From the NCBI GenBank assembly GCA_000708835.1, contig DF237296.1:25778-89777 (forward strand): a stretch of 64,000 bases of DNA, written 5' to 3'. Every line of letters starts with the position of its first letter. Position 1 is the stretch's first letter. The notes below the pieces were generated by a model. It was given only the letters and a program-made list of their open reading frames with translations, did no database searches and had not been told where the DNA came from. The DNA is from Klebsormidium nitens (Eukaryota > Streptophyta > Klebsormidiophyceae > Klebsormidiales > Klebsormidiaceae). Both the position numbers and the translations under genes were made by a program. This document shows positions 12,801 to 24,800 of the stretch, one piece after another.

Positions 12801-15800
12801 CGTTGGAAGCGATCCACTGAATCGGCAACCGCCTGATCGCATGAATGAGGTCCTTCCCCACCCAAATTTCATCTCGTTTGACGTCACCCCGTTTATTTTT
12901 CCCTGCCTTTGCTATCGTTCAAATGATGATACGACACCCAACCGCTGCAGCCGCCTGATTGACTCAGCGGTGCCCCCAATTGCTTTAGAACTTCTGCTGT
13001 TAGCCCATATCAATGATTGCCGTGATCTTTCCATTTTCTTACAGCCGAACTGGCGACGCGCGATCCGGCTGCCGCTGCAGCCCGCAGAAAGCGCCCCACC
13101 GAATCGGCGATGCCCGGAACCACTTTGGGGCCTATTCCCATTAATGCGTTTTCCGGAGGGGGCGAGCTTTTCGATACACCGGGCATTCACTTGCATCACC
13201 GCCTGGCGTCTCTGCTAACCCCAGAGGAGTTGGTTATGCTCACCCCGAGAAGGCGGTTAAGGCCCGTGGCCCCGACCATTGGTACCGTTGATCAAACAAC
13301 GGCCCAAGGTAAGAAAATGAAGATCTCTTTTTTCGGGTTGATTTTGGGTGCGTTCCTCGCTGCAAATCAAAAAGGCCAATCGATAAATCCGGGCTTAGAT
13401 GGGTACGTAAAGGTGAGAAGGAGTTGGTATGCTATCCCCGAAAAGGGGTTAAGGCGTGGCCTCAGCGGTTGCTACAAATGATTGAACATCGGCCTGAGGT
13501 TAAAAGAAATTGGGGAGTCAGACTTTACGTCCAAGTCGGCGACCATTGGGTCGAATCTCTGTCTTCACGGTCGCCCGACATATTGGCCACAAAATCAAAC
13601 TTGTAACGTCACTGGGACGACTCAGGTCTCTGCCTATATCCAGTGGAAGCTACTTGGCAAGACGACTTTTCGAGAGCTTTGTACTCCTAATTTTCGAATC
13701 TAGAAGCAGCTGGATTTGAAGCCGACAACTGTGCAATGGTGGCTACTAATGTGCGCTGAAAGTTCGTGTCTCAAATTCTGGTTCCCATAACCCTGTCATA
13801 CCCTCTCCGGAATATGGAATCTCTTGCTCTCTTTATCACAGAGAATGGAGCAGCCCCCCACACCGAGATGACTGCCCCCGATTCAGAAAACGGCGCTTCC
13901 GAATCAAACGGTTCTAACCTTACCCCCGGTGACTTTGTGGTCCTTCGACCGCATCCCTCTTGCCCCCCCCAAGCCATCTTCATCGCCCAAGTTTCCGCTT
14001 CGGGGGTGTCGGAAACAGCCGGATCCGAGGGGGGTGGAACGCTTCTCGCCCGCCCCTGGATGCCGAAACCCGTTCGAAGGGGGCCGAAAATGGATCTCTG
14101 GAACGATCCGTGGGGGCGGAAATGGGTGCCGTACGAAGGGGGGATGTTCGAACTGGCGCCCGATGACGTCATCGCCAGCTGGCAGTCACGTGCCAAGGCC
14201 CCAGAGGAGGGCGTCCCGGTCCCCCCGTTGGTGGCGGCGCGCGTGGACGAACTGATCCGGGGGGGTAACTTGCCTGCTCCGGCGTACCCCCCCTGGGTGG
14301 ACGAGAGCGGAGAGATCGTGAGCGCAAAGGAATGGGGGGGTAAAGTGGGTGTTCTTGCAGGGGAGGGGTCCGCAAATATGGGCGATATTGTCCTGTCCAG
14401 GGGGGCAGTTTCGAGTGCGGAGAAGGGGGGATCGTTGCAGTCGGAGGGGATTGAGGGGACGACGTTCTTCTGGGGGGGAGTCGCGCGGGTCGACGTGCTT
14501 CAGGTGATCCTTGCTGCGTTTCCTCCCTTTTCACCGTAAATTGTGTTGCAGATTTTGGCATGCAATTTTTTTCGCAGCTGGTGTCTTATCCGGCTTGCAA
14601 AAACCCGGGCTCAACCGGCGAACGGGATGGCTCGTAACCCGATTTTAAGGTCGCCGGTTTGCCGTGACGTATTTGGGTTTGCAGCAACTCAGAAAGGGCT
14701 CAATTTGTCCACGCTTGTTTTCTGTTTCGTTTTTGAGCCAGCCTTCGCCCTTCTTTTGCCGTATCAGGTGCTGGGTAAGGGCGACCGAGACAGCGGCATT
14801 GCTGCCTTGCAAACGCCGAAAAGGTTGCTCATCGACGCCCTTTTTCAACAGCTCTTTGACCGTTTCTTGTGCAGGCACCGCCCGGCTTGCGCTTGTTCTT
14901 CTACGGCCCCCACACAGTGACGGTGCATGCCGTCGACTCCCAAGAAGCAGATGCGTTTTACGAGGTACGTCAATTCAACCCTTTGGCTCCAGAGATCCAT
15001 TACGTTTTTGCTTTTTAAAAAGTTTTGCCAATCAGACTCTGTCAATCTCAAGAAAGAACCTGGTGTGGCGATTTCAGGTGGAAATTCTGATCCCGATTTT
15101 GACGTTCTCCACACCCGTGACCTTTCCTAAGTGGGAAACGTTAACCACGGTCTTTTCGGTGCGTCCGCATCCGCAACCCACGCTTTTAATCACCACTTAA
15201 CCCCAAACATCCCTGGCCTTGTTTTCCAAGTGTCGGTCCATCGAATTGTCACACTTCATTGTAAACGTGATGGGCTGGTCTTCTGCCAACTTCGTTTTTC
15301 CGGTCTCCTGGAGAAAATCGCTGGTAGCTTCAGTCAACCAACATCCCGAAGTTGCGAAAGCTCGTATGTGCAGAAAGTTATTTGTTTATGGCTCGTATGT
15401 TTCTGTACAGGCAAATCTTTTCGAAAAGTTGACGCCTCCTTACAAGGACCGGGGGGCAAACTGGGACGGGCTCCCCTACAAGAAGGAGTGCAACCTCTAC
15501 TCCGAGGATGACGTCAGGTGAGTGACGTCGGCGAGGAGTCCCGTGACTTCACCACACTGCGCCACTCGGCGGTTGCTGATTTCAGGACTCCTTGAACGGA
15601 CGGGTCGGGGAAGAGGCCGATCCGCCAGATCAGCGCTTGAGCCTTCAACCGTGGCTGAAAACTCCGGCGACCTTTGAGCGGGAGCGCCTGCCAGAGTTTG
15701 TCAGATAGTCGCTCATGAACAAATTTGTAAGCTGGTTGAAGGGTTGAAGTCTAAGTCGGATAGACTGCGAGTAAGCGGTTTCAGTAGCAAACAACTCTTC

Positions 15801-16945
15801 AGGATGCCCTTCAACCCAAGGTTGAAAGTTGTTACAGCGAAAACAATATCTTTGATAAGGGAACTCGACACATCAACCTTGTCGCAGAAGTGAGGTTAGA
15901 TAATTGACGTGGGGAAGTGAGCGGCAAGCAACTGAGGACGAAGAACATTCAGGCTCAGATACAAGAATTCTCTTAGGGGGACTTTCTGAAGCGGCAACAG
16001 AAATGAGAACAAGAGTCTTGCTAAGACGTGCTGGCCTGATTCTCGTCACATGCTGACGGGACCGCTGACGTCACTATGTCCGCATGCTGACGTGTCTCCT
16101 TCTGCAGGCCTGCTGGTGACGTCGTGGTATCGGGTTTGGGTTGGTTCGCGGTTGGGGGGGCGCCGGGCAAGCGGGGCCGCCGGGGGGGTTCGCAATCAAG
16201 CAGCCGGGGCGAGGTACGCATTCTTCGCTTGGTTCTGAGATGCTTTTTTCCGACTTCTGAGCTTTTTGAGTGCAAGCGTTCCATTCGTGCATCTGTCCAG
16301 GTTTAGAAAACGAAGCCATGTGGGCTTTGGTGTCCTAGGTGCTGAATTCCGACCGGAGGTAAAGCAAATTTCATCTCTGCAGGACTTTTCCCGAAGATTC
16401 TGAATTTTCAGCTCGGAACAGGAAGCTCCGCAAGTTCAAGGTGTTGTTGCATCATATCTTCGTGGTTTGATAGCTCCCCTGGTTTGTCCTTGTTCACTTA
16501 GAAGCAGAGTCGGTCAAATGCTTTCTGTGAAGTGCCCCACTGAGCCAAAGCGCCTCAATCTGCAGTTGCCCGTCCGTTCGCAGCGTTGGTTGAGATTCGA
16601 CCAGACCTCTAGCTCATTCCCTGTTTTTCATTTCAGCTTCGTCTTCGATTCGTCTTGGCTCCGTCAAAAACAATCTTACAGATACTCTGGTCCAAGCCAT
16701 CAGCAAAAGCAGAATGGGACTCGACCCTTTCTTGTCTTCTGTTCTGTCAGGTTCGCCTCTTGGTTCATACACCCCGTGGGGTCGAAGTCTACCTAAGGCC
16801 TTCCATGCCGGTCACGGAGACCGGAGCGGAGTGGGCCGATCGGCCGGACCTGGACGTCGAGCTCGAAAGGCCGCCCATTTATTACCCCAGGCACGAACCA
16901 GTATCCAGGACGCAAGGAGTGCCGTCGAGACAAAGTGCTTGGTAA
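6834..16945 (+). CDS. NOA1: NOA1/RIF1-type circularly permuted GTPase, plastid (YqeH family)
   Basis: cpGTPase of the YqeH/NOA1 family, which acts in chloroplast ribosome biogenesis in plants. Exons: 6834-8951, 9750-9944, 11165-11350, 11957-12086, 13045-13308, 13842-14503, 14875-14964, 15411-15517, 16108-16213, 16751-16945; phases agree throughout, giving 1350 aa. The ATG at 6834 has good context (gcagccATGG) and opens a Ser/Arg-rich, acid-poor transit-like region. Zinc finger cysteines are CYGCG (C681, C684) and CGRC in exon 2. GTPase motifs occur in permuted order: TKVD 799-802 (G4), GAANVGKS 862-869 (G1), PGTTLG 900-905 (G2), DTPG 920-923 (G3). TFFWGG, FFYGP and VSGLGW near the C-terminus match the family. 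Odd points: residues about 60-670 form an Arg/Gly/Glu-rich disordered extension, and exon 6 inserts about 200 residues after G3. The Arabidopsis protein is near 560 aa. Several introns hold decayed exon copies. Confidence 0.93.
9083..9126 (+). repeat. Ghost of NOA1 exon 1 3' end with donor
   Basis: Forty of 44 bases match 8919-8962, covering the last 11 codons of exon 1, its splice donor (gtgagg) and following intron bases. It lies in intron 1 and cannot extend the frame usefully. Confidence 0.85.
9974..10068 (+). repeat. 47-48 bp tandem duplication in NOA1 intron 2
   Basis: Copy 9974-10021 and copy 10022-10068 differ by a few bases; both run from ttaaactt through gacaccttc and gcttagttttgaag. 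It sits between exon 2 and its ghost copies. Confidence 0.9.
10118..10352 (+). repeat. Two ghosts of NOA1 exon 2 3' end
   Basis: The segment 10118-10199 matches the end of exon 2 (coding MAEDLREQLKPLKLNK... and the gtgagg donor) with small deletions that break the frame. A shorter, more decayed copy lies at 10306-10352 (gaagccgctcaggctgaac..., then gtggtgggt). A possible fourth remnant is near 10465-10500. Confidence 0.85.
10665..11058 (+). repeat. Three ghosts of NOA1 exon 3 acceptor and 5' end
   Basis: Copies at 10665-10732, 10826-10916 and 10990-11058 resemble the true acceptor and start of exon 3 (11160-11256, coding VDIADFNGSFLSKVRDLVG). Each keeps recognisable words such as gggagctt.cttt.cc and ctaacccgat, with indels that destroy the frame. 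Spacing is about 160 bp, leading up to the functional copy. Confidence 0.8.
11492..11711 (+). repeat. Ghosts of NOA1 exon 3 3' end and donor
   Basis: A clear copy at 11655-11711 repeats the exon 3 end (gaggcgaccgtgcgaaagaag, then catctg and gtaagt). A fragment of the donor region (gcatttggtgagtctg) lies at 11495-11510. Exon 3 therefore has copies on both sides. Confidence 0.8.
12173..12537 (+). repeat. Three ghosts of NOA1 P-loop exon 4 3' end
   Basis: Copies at 12173-12236, 12312-12378 and 12480-12537 repeat the end of exon 4 (12030-12092), which codes the GAANVGKSA P-loop and its gtgagc donor. The first copy differs at about two positions and still reads the P-loop; the second and third are progressively degraded (gcgagcatgggaaag; gcaaacgtgggcagt). 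No acceptor precedes them. Confidence 0.92.
13420..13478 (+). repeat. Ghost of part of NOA1 exon 5
   Basis: The segment resembles exon 5 at about 13228-13290: gagttggt.atgct, ccccga, aggcggttaaggc and ggcc words recur in the same order with indels. Weaker similarity to the exon 5 start, around gaatcggc, occurs near 12795-12835 upstream. Confidence 0.7.
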
Positions 16946-16978
16946 GGAGTTGATTGATGACCATATATTCTGGCGGTC

Positions 16979-17110
16979 ATTGAGATCGGAGAGATTTGTT
17001 TCAATCGGCGAAACCTGGATGTTATGCTCGAGAGGCCGCCCATATATTACCCCAGGCATGAATCTGTGTCCACCCCCCATGGAGTGCCGTCGAAAGCCGG
17101 TGCTTGGTAA
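16979..17110 (+). repeat. Partial copy of NOA1 terminal exon beyond the stop
   Basis: About 130 bp repeats 16820-16949, including the codons for ERPPIYYPRH, GVPS and the final AW plus stop (gcttggtaa). It lies 3' of the real stop codon at 16943-16945, so it is untranslated. The duplication therefore is not restricted to splice junctions. Confidence 0.88.
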
Positions 17111-18872
17111 AAGACTGGATCGCTGACATCATGATTGAAAGTAGCAAAAGTCTAATTCGCGGATTCAATGATTCGCCACTTCCACAGTCAGTTCTTGCAA
17201 GAAGGTTTATGATAACCAGCCTGCATTTAAGAGTTAATGTCATGCGGTCATGGGTCGGTGCGATTTCATGTCGGTGCACAGTCGAAGTGCCTTGATTGAA
17301 CGGCGAAAGCGAAAAACATACGTGATTACATGTCACTCATACGGCATATCATATCATCTGTGATCCCAGACATTAACGTTGAAGCGCGTTCAACGGCTTA
17401 CGCACCTTGCATGGGAAGACCATCATTGTATCGGTACACTGATCAACTCACTACTGATCAACTCACTTAAGTTAGCTACGTGTGCTGATTCGACAATTTT
17501 TGATGGGATTTCATGGACCTTGAGAATAAGCCGCCGTTTAGAGGCACGAATCCTATATATATAAGCGTTGGTAGCCTAGGAGGGGCCGGTGTGGCCAGCT
17601 CGCTAGGGTTAGCCGTATGTTGCGCGGCTCTTCTTCAAGAACAAGCTATAGTATACGCGCATATCTTCTAGCGTTCCATCCAGCTACAGATGCATGCCGG
17701 CCAGGTGCTCATCTGCCGATTGGAGTCCAGTCTCAGCTTTTACTCAGTTCCTTCTTATAGGTGCCGTGACTCCATGATCCGAGTCTATCATCACGCGGTA
17801 TAGCTAGCTAGGCTAGGTTTGCGCATGTGCACTAATGTTTGATCCCTTAAGTTGCATTGCATTATCATGAATCCAATACTATGCACAGTGCGACGTAGAA
17901 TATGCTCCAAAGTGCCAGCCAGATAGTGCATGATGGAAACACAGTGGCTTTATAGAACAAGTAAAGTTCAATATGGACGAGTGACTGATTTTCGAAGCGA
18001 TCCGAAGAGTATGGTCGATCATGGCGGCATGAAGCATGCAGTCACAGTACAAACGCTAGGCTAGCATCATGACAATCACATCGGGTCGGTCAAGAGTCAA
18101 GACCTTGAGTCACCATGCGCGCTTCCGTATCGCGCGCAACCACGGTATATGATCTGGGACGACCGCTGCCAGGTATAGCATTGTACGTTCTGCAGAATTG
18201 CGCATCTAACATTGGCCGCCGGCGCGCCTATCTGCACGCGAGCTAATAGACTCATACTGGGCTCCAAGCGGCCTGCAGATTAGACCAGCGAATTGGGTAC
18301 AACACCCAGCCGCGCCATACCATACAAACGTTTTGGATGTTCGTAGTGGCAATCGCAAGCTGAGTCAATGCCATTAGTTAAAGAAAACTTTGGCCACCAT
18401 TCTATCTCAGTATGCCTACGTGAGAAACAACATTAAATGCTGAGGTCCTACTCGAGAAAGTTTGCTTAAGGTCTTACTATATTGTCTTCTATCGAAGTCT
18501 GCGGGACTCAAATACAAACCTCAAGTAGCTCTCTCATACTTTAAACCTGGTACAATTCCAACACATGCAAGCGCAAAATCCAAACAAGGACCCTGGGTGT
18601 TCACAATCTTTCTTTGTACACGCCTGTTCGACCTGGAATGATATCATCCTAGCTTTTAGTCAAACAAACACACCCCATAACAATCACTCTCGCTTCACAG
18701 GCTCAAAACCATCATCCTCGCCAGGCTTCTTACAATCGCTCCTACTGCAAACCGATCATCATCACAAATCTTCTGGCCAGACAATCAGCATGGTCTTGCA
18801 CAGCTCGCCTATTCTTAAACCCCACCATAAGCTACAGTCAACGTTCATAGAACGTCAGACTTCTCGTGCCTC
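17111..18872. other. Intergenic region between convergent genes
   Basis: No credible gene seen. A 15-bp tandem duplication (ctgatcaactcact plus a or t) lies at 17439-17468. Composition and word use differ from the intronic DNA, with many gcatgc and ctagc words. Both flanking genes end here, so 3' untranslated sequence is expected at each side. Confidence 0.5.
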
Positions 18873-21800
18873 CTAAACCTTCCCGTTGGCGTTGTTGCCT
18901 CTGGGCAGGAGCGACTCCACCGAGTTCGCATCCGTCCCGTTGCCATACTCCGGGAATTCAAAGTTCGCGGTTTGCCCGGTGAACTCCAGGAACCAGCCCA
19001 AGATCTGCGGCCCGGGGATCTTAATCACCATGTTCTTCCCGTCGTGGAAGCTGTAGGTTGAGTCGGTGGCGGACTTGCTGCTGGAAGACTTGGAATAACT
19101 GAAGCAGAAGCAGCCGCCCCCGGACGTGCTGCTGCTCTCCAGGAAGGAGTGCGCGTCCCCGTACGTCTTTGCGTCCATCTCGATCTTGATCGTCATGTCT
19201 TTGGCGACCACGATCGCGACGGGGTAGGCCGGGAACATGGCTTTCTGAAATGAATTAAGACAAGGAGGAAGTTTTTGAGTAGAGTGAATTAAAAGAAGGT
19301 CCCGAGTTATGTAAACTGCAAGTAAGTCGACTACAAGGTATGAATGGGGATTCAAAGACTGAGTCTCCGTTTCCCGTTTCTAGAACGAGAGGCGGCAATC
19401 ATCTACAAAAAGGGTGACTGAGAATGTTCGTCGTCAGGTGACAACCTGAAAGCTTATGTGCTGCACGGACCTCGTTGCTGTCTGTGCCGCTGATCTTATA
19501 GTCGTCTAAACAAGCGTGACGTCACTTTCACGTTTTAAAAGTTCGCCTTGGTGTCTTGCCAAATGAATGATGCAACGAAGCTGTCCAATCTCGTTGAGAC
19601 GGCGTACATAGCCACTCCAGCAGAGGACGATTCAAATCGACGTTGTCCGAACACTCAATCTGTAACACCGGCTAATTGACCTAGGGCACGAACACACGTA
19701 ACCTGAGCAGACAGCACGACGAATCGATCCTACTCGGTCAAGATATTATACCTGGGCCGCTTCGAGCTGCGTCGTGTACGCCTCTTTATTGGCGTTAAAG
19801 AGGGCAAGTGCGTCGTTGTACTCCTTCTCAGGGAGACTGGCAGAGGGGCGCGTGACGCGGGTCGTGGGACCCGAGGCCGTGACGCGCGTACGGCTGTTGC
19901 GCATACTCCAGACGTCAGCATTCTCCTTGAGCGCCTGCACGGGAAGAAATTAGTCTGCGTTATGATCCGAAAAGACCATAAGTCGCAGCTTCAAGTCCGG
20001 GGGAAGTATCGGTCAGCTTCGGGTAAGGTGGCCTCGCTTGCGGAGCGCGTGAATACAAGTGTCAGGGCTTTTCTTTCTTTTTGCCTGAAAAAGTGATAAT
20101 ACGACTCACGCAGCTTAAAGTACCAATGTACCTACAATCACAGGGTCGGTGAGTTTCCGACAGAAGTTCCTCAATTACAATCAAGCGATATACTTCGTTG
20201 CGACATAGCAGCTGACAGAATCGGACGTTCTTGTTCATGCAGACGTTTTCGGCGGAAGATCGGCGGAAGATGACAGGGTTTGCGATTTTCAGGGCTTAAA
20301 AAGGCCCTCCAAAAGGCTGCAAAGTGTTGGGAAGGTGCTTGAGCGATTCGCGGAGCAGTCATGTCGCTTGCCCTAAGGATCCTACCAGAAATAACAAATG
20401 CATGGAAGGCAGATTACGTCGAGAGTCTTCCCTGTGACGAAACCCCAAGCGAGTTGAACCAGGGAAGGACCACTACTCACGGAGGGGTTGAACCAGCCGC
20501 CCCGGTTGATGGTCACTTTGGTCGCTCGGAACCCGAGGTCGAACTTGGCACGCTCGGCCTTGAAATCCTTGGCAAAGTTGCTGCTGGCGCTGTCAGACGA
20601 GCCTCCCCCGCTGCCGAAGAAGAAGCTCGTGCTCCAGCTCGTGTGCGTTGCAGAGCTCGCTGTGAGAGTGCTGGTACTCTCCCGATCGCTCTGAAAAAAC
20701 ATCTTCACGTCCATGAAGCGGCTGACGGGGCCCTCCGGCTTGGACGGCGTCAGTTCGGCGGCGCTCTCTGGGCGGAGTATCTTGAAGACTGACGTCAGCT
20801 TCTTCGCGGCCTCCGCCTTCTCCGGCTCGGTTTTCAACGCGGTGTAGTCCGGGACATCTTCAGGAGTCAAACTCGGAACTCTATCTTTCATTGCGGGGTC
20901 GGTCTCGAGCGTCTTGTTCCGCTCGTTGTTCAGCGCAGTCTTAGCGGCCTCCAGCTCCGTCGTGGCCGCGGCCTTTGCCGCCTCGCTCGCTTTGGACACC
21001 TTGTCTGCAGCGGCGTCGTACTCTTGATGAGGGGCGCGAAATCCGCTGCGCGGCTGGCGTTGATCTGCGACCTAACGAAGGCAATCTGGCGGCTGTAAAC
21101 AGACAAGACACGTTCAAAATCAGTGTTGCAATCGGTTACATTGACGCGTTCTTGCAATTTGTTCCTTGCGTTCGAGCGGTCATGAAGTAGTATCGCAGTG
21201 CTGCTGACCACGAGCTGAAAGAGCAAATTAGCTAACACTCTTTCATGACGGACGCGTGTCAGACCGGACAAAGTTTTCTTCTTGTTAGAAACTTGGACCT
21301 GGAAATGAAACTGCAGCACTTGGTCTCGTCGAGCTGAACGAACTCATTCAGGACTGTTGTCGTTGACGAGAAGAAACATCACAAGATCATACCGAGGAAA
21401 ATCCTCTCGAGTATGATGAAAACCCGGCACTATAGTGCACGTTCGAAATCAGCAGGTGTGGTTGCTGTTGCTAATCCCTTTCACAAGAGAATAAGGCTGG
21501 ACGCAATCAGAAGCTCTGGAAACCTTTGCCATGCACGATTCTACAGATTCTGTTGCCAAGCTTTTTTGAAGGCAAACAAACAAACCGAAAATAAGCAAAC
21601 ATACCGTAAACTCTGCCTGGGCCTGCAAAAGGATCGCTTCAAGTTCTCTGGAGACGGATCGGAAGTGAATCGATGGAGCGGATATGTTGCTCTAGGGACA
21701 GATAAGCTCTCAGACGAGTCTTCTGAGGACTCAATTCGCTTACTTGAGCTGGCGAATCTTGTTCTGCAGATTGGTCTTAGACGCCTCGACATTCACAACC

Positions 21801-24800
21801 TCCCCTTCCGCCTCTTGAGCCATGGAGACCGCGAGGGCACGCTGGGCTGACGTGAACTCGGCCTGAAAAGTTCAAGGATTGAAGCAGCTTGAATTCATCG
21901 ACCGCGCAAGAGGTTATGGCTTTTAATACTGTGGAAAGAGCTGCAAACCAGTGCTTTAGAAGTCCCGTGAGCAGGTAAGTATTTCCAGGAGAAGCAACGC
22001 GCAAACAAGGGTCTTCGAAGAGCAACGAGGATTGTTTGTCCAACTTGAAATGGATCGCAAACGGGAACATCCTGTCGAACAGCAGAATCTGCAGGAAGTG
22101 GCATATTCGCATATTACGCCTATTTCACCTATTGCCTGTATCAGATCGCCCATTCCTCAAGTGTTACCGGTTTTTCCGTTGAGCTTGCTTACTATTCTCG
22201 TGGCCTGGATACTTAGCACACTGTTTCCTGGCACTGCAAGGTGTAAGTGCATGCAAAGAAAAAAGTCAAACATGCCACTGGCATGTCTAACTTTTTCTGA
22301 GGCCATGCCAACTATGAAGGGACTCCGTGGCTTGCCTGCGCCTGTATCGTTTGGTTATGCAGTCCCTCCAACTGTTTGAAGTCGTCGTCACTCAGAAGGG
22401 GCTTCTTCGCACCCCCCAGCTCCTTGTTGATTGCGTCTTTGTTTAGCGGACCCTTTGAGTTCTCAGCCTGCTCTTCATCACCATCTGGACGATGGCGATT
22501 GTAGCGCTGCCGTACTGCTTGATCAGGCCGGCCTGAGCGTTGTCAGCTCTCGGGCGCGCTTTCTCGAGCTGTCAAACACGGGAAAGCGAAAAGGTTGGAC
22601 AGTGAAGCAAAACCGCGGGCTGAGAGTAGTGAGTGTCAGTATTTGATGCGGTTCTTGCTGTCGAACTTCAGAGCTCGGAACATAATCAGGATCAGAGCAC
22701 GCAAAGGTCAAAGGAAACACAAGGCGGAAGTTGTCAAGTGAGCGCCATGAGGGTTCCCTTGCAGAACGGGTGATACTGCAATCAGCACACAGATCTGCTT
22801 GAAGATTGATTGTTTAAAAGGAGATTTAAGCAAACTGCACAACGGCTGGTGGTTACTAGCAGGGCCTAAGCGGGCTTCCACAACCGCACACTGCTGTGCG
22901 TGTTTTTTCGCGAGTCACTCTTATCAGCGCGTATAACGTCTACCTTGTTTCAATTGTTTTAAGATAGCCGCTGCTTCATGTTCGCGTCTGTAGCTGCTTC
23001 TGGGAGGCAAGAGTAGCTTTGGCGATCTCACCTCCTCTTTCAGGGTTTTCAGATCCGGTTTGGCAGTCAGCTCAAACATTGCGAGCGCGTTGGTCGCGTC
23101 ATCCAAGTCTGGCTCCAGCCCGCTCAGTTTCATTCCGAGCGCCTCAGGCTGAGCGAGCAGGTCCTCCGGCTGGAAATTGCTGTCCAGCGAAACGGCCCAA
23201 TCCACCGGCGAGAAAGTGACCGGGTAGATGACGCTGCTCTCGTCGAGAGAGCTGAGGGAGCTCTGCCGCATGTTCTGCTTGGTCCGCTCCAGCAGCTCCC
23301 CTGAGCTCTCGACGTCCAGGTAGGAGAAGCCGGTCATGATCTGGAAGGGCGTGGCATAATGGGTCAATGCTTTCCACCGGAAGCGGGAACTTCCATTCAA
23401 GGGTCAGGAACAGACACTGGGTGTAATATCAAACTAGAGCCACCAGATTATACCAGGAGTGTTCTGGATGGTGGTGCGCGAGCGTGAAGACAACGAAGCA
23501 AGGCGTCAGAATGTGCGTATTGATTCCTAGATTTCAGCGTATGCTAAAGAAAGTAAAATTTCCTTGATCAATATCCTTGCGGCCAAACTGGACAAAGCAT
23601 CCTCTCCGGTCACCACTCAGCTTATAGCTTGACTCAAGTTCGATGGCAGAGTGCCGTATCTCCAGTCTCGGAGTCGTATGCAGAACAGCTTGAAATCTGA
23701 AAATTCTCTAAACTTGAGAATCTCGATTACATACCCGGCAAGGGAAAGTCTTCGACGACTTCAAGCTTCCGTTCTGTCAAGCAAATCTTTGCTTGCCAGA
23801 TAAATTGGGAATCCTAAAGTACATTATGCTCAGGCTGGTTTCTCAACGGATGCCCTAACTCTGTCAGACAAGCAGCTTAAAAGCAATGTTTGCATCGGAT
23901 GCTTGAGCATCATCCAGGCCGCTGTCAAGTTCAAAGATACAATAACTTCTTTCGTAACTTCTTTCTATGACAGGAACACACCCCTGAAGAATGCAAATAT
24001 GCTTTGCACACATTGCAGGTTAAATTGACCTCTTGGTCTGCTATTACCGTGGAGAGCAAGCTTACCTCATGCATCAGGCCCTGTGCCACAAGGTCCTGAT
24101 ACCTGGCCTGGATCTTGGCGTCACGCACTGGCGCAGTCTCTGAAACCCAATTGGCCCAGGCGTCCAGCGCGCGCTGACGAGTCCAACCTTCCTTGGCCAA
24201 GAACTCATCCCTCTTCTCGTTCTTCTCCTCCTGCCAACGTAGCTTCTCGGTAAGGTACCTACACAGTGAAAGGCCTATGTAAGCAAGTATCTCGCAAAGG
24301 GGATTGAAAGCTTCTAATCACACCTCGGCAAGTTTTATCATCAGATAGTAGGACCAATGTTCCGATCTGCAGAACGCACAAAGCTTGAGCAAATGTGGAT
24401 TAGCCATAATCAACGAGATGACTCTGTCAATCCTCGTTCATTTCTGCCACGTCGGCTACAGCCTGTTGGATGGCAGATCTAGATGTCGCTACCTGTCAAA
24501 GCAACTCAGCGCTCGAGAACCTCTCTGTACTACGACTGCGTGCAAAACCCTGGCTCGAGGAAACCCAACTATATTCAGGGGGGATCCGAAGGCCAGTCAG
24601 AATCTCAAACTCCTTCTTGAATGGATTGATGGATCAGTCATCGTTTCAAGGGGTGCAGAAAGTACTAGCGACAGCAAGATGCTTCAGTGACAGTTGACGG
24701 GGACACTTTGAGCTGTTCAGATCAAAATGGACAGCCGGAACATTCACGCAGCTTTTAAGAAGTCAGGTACTGAGTCAGGTAACGCGACATCAGATGTTTG

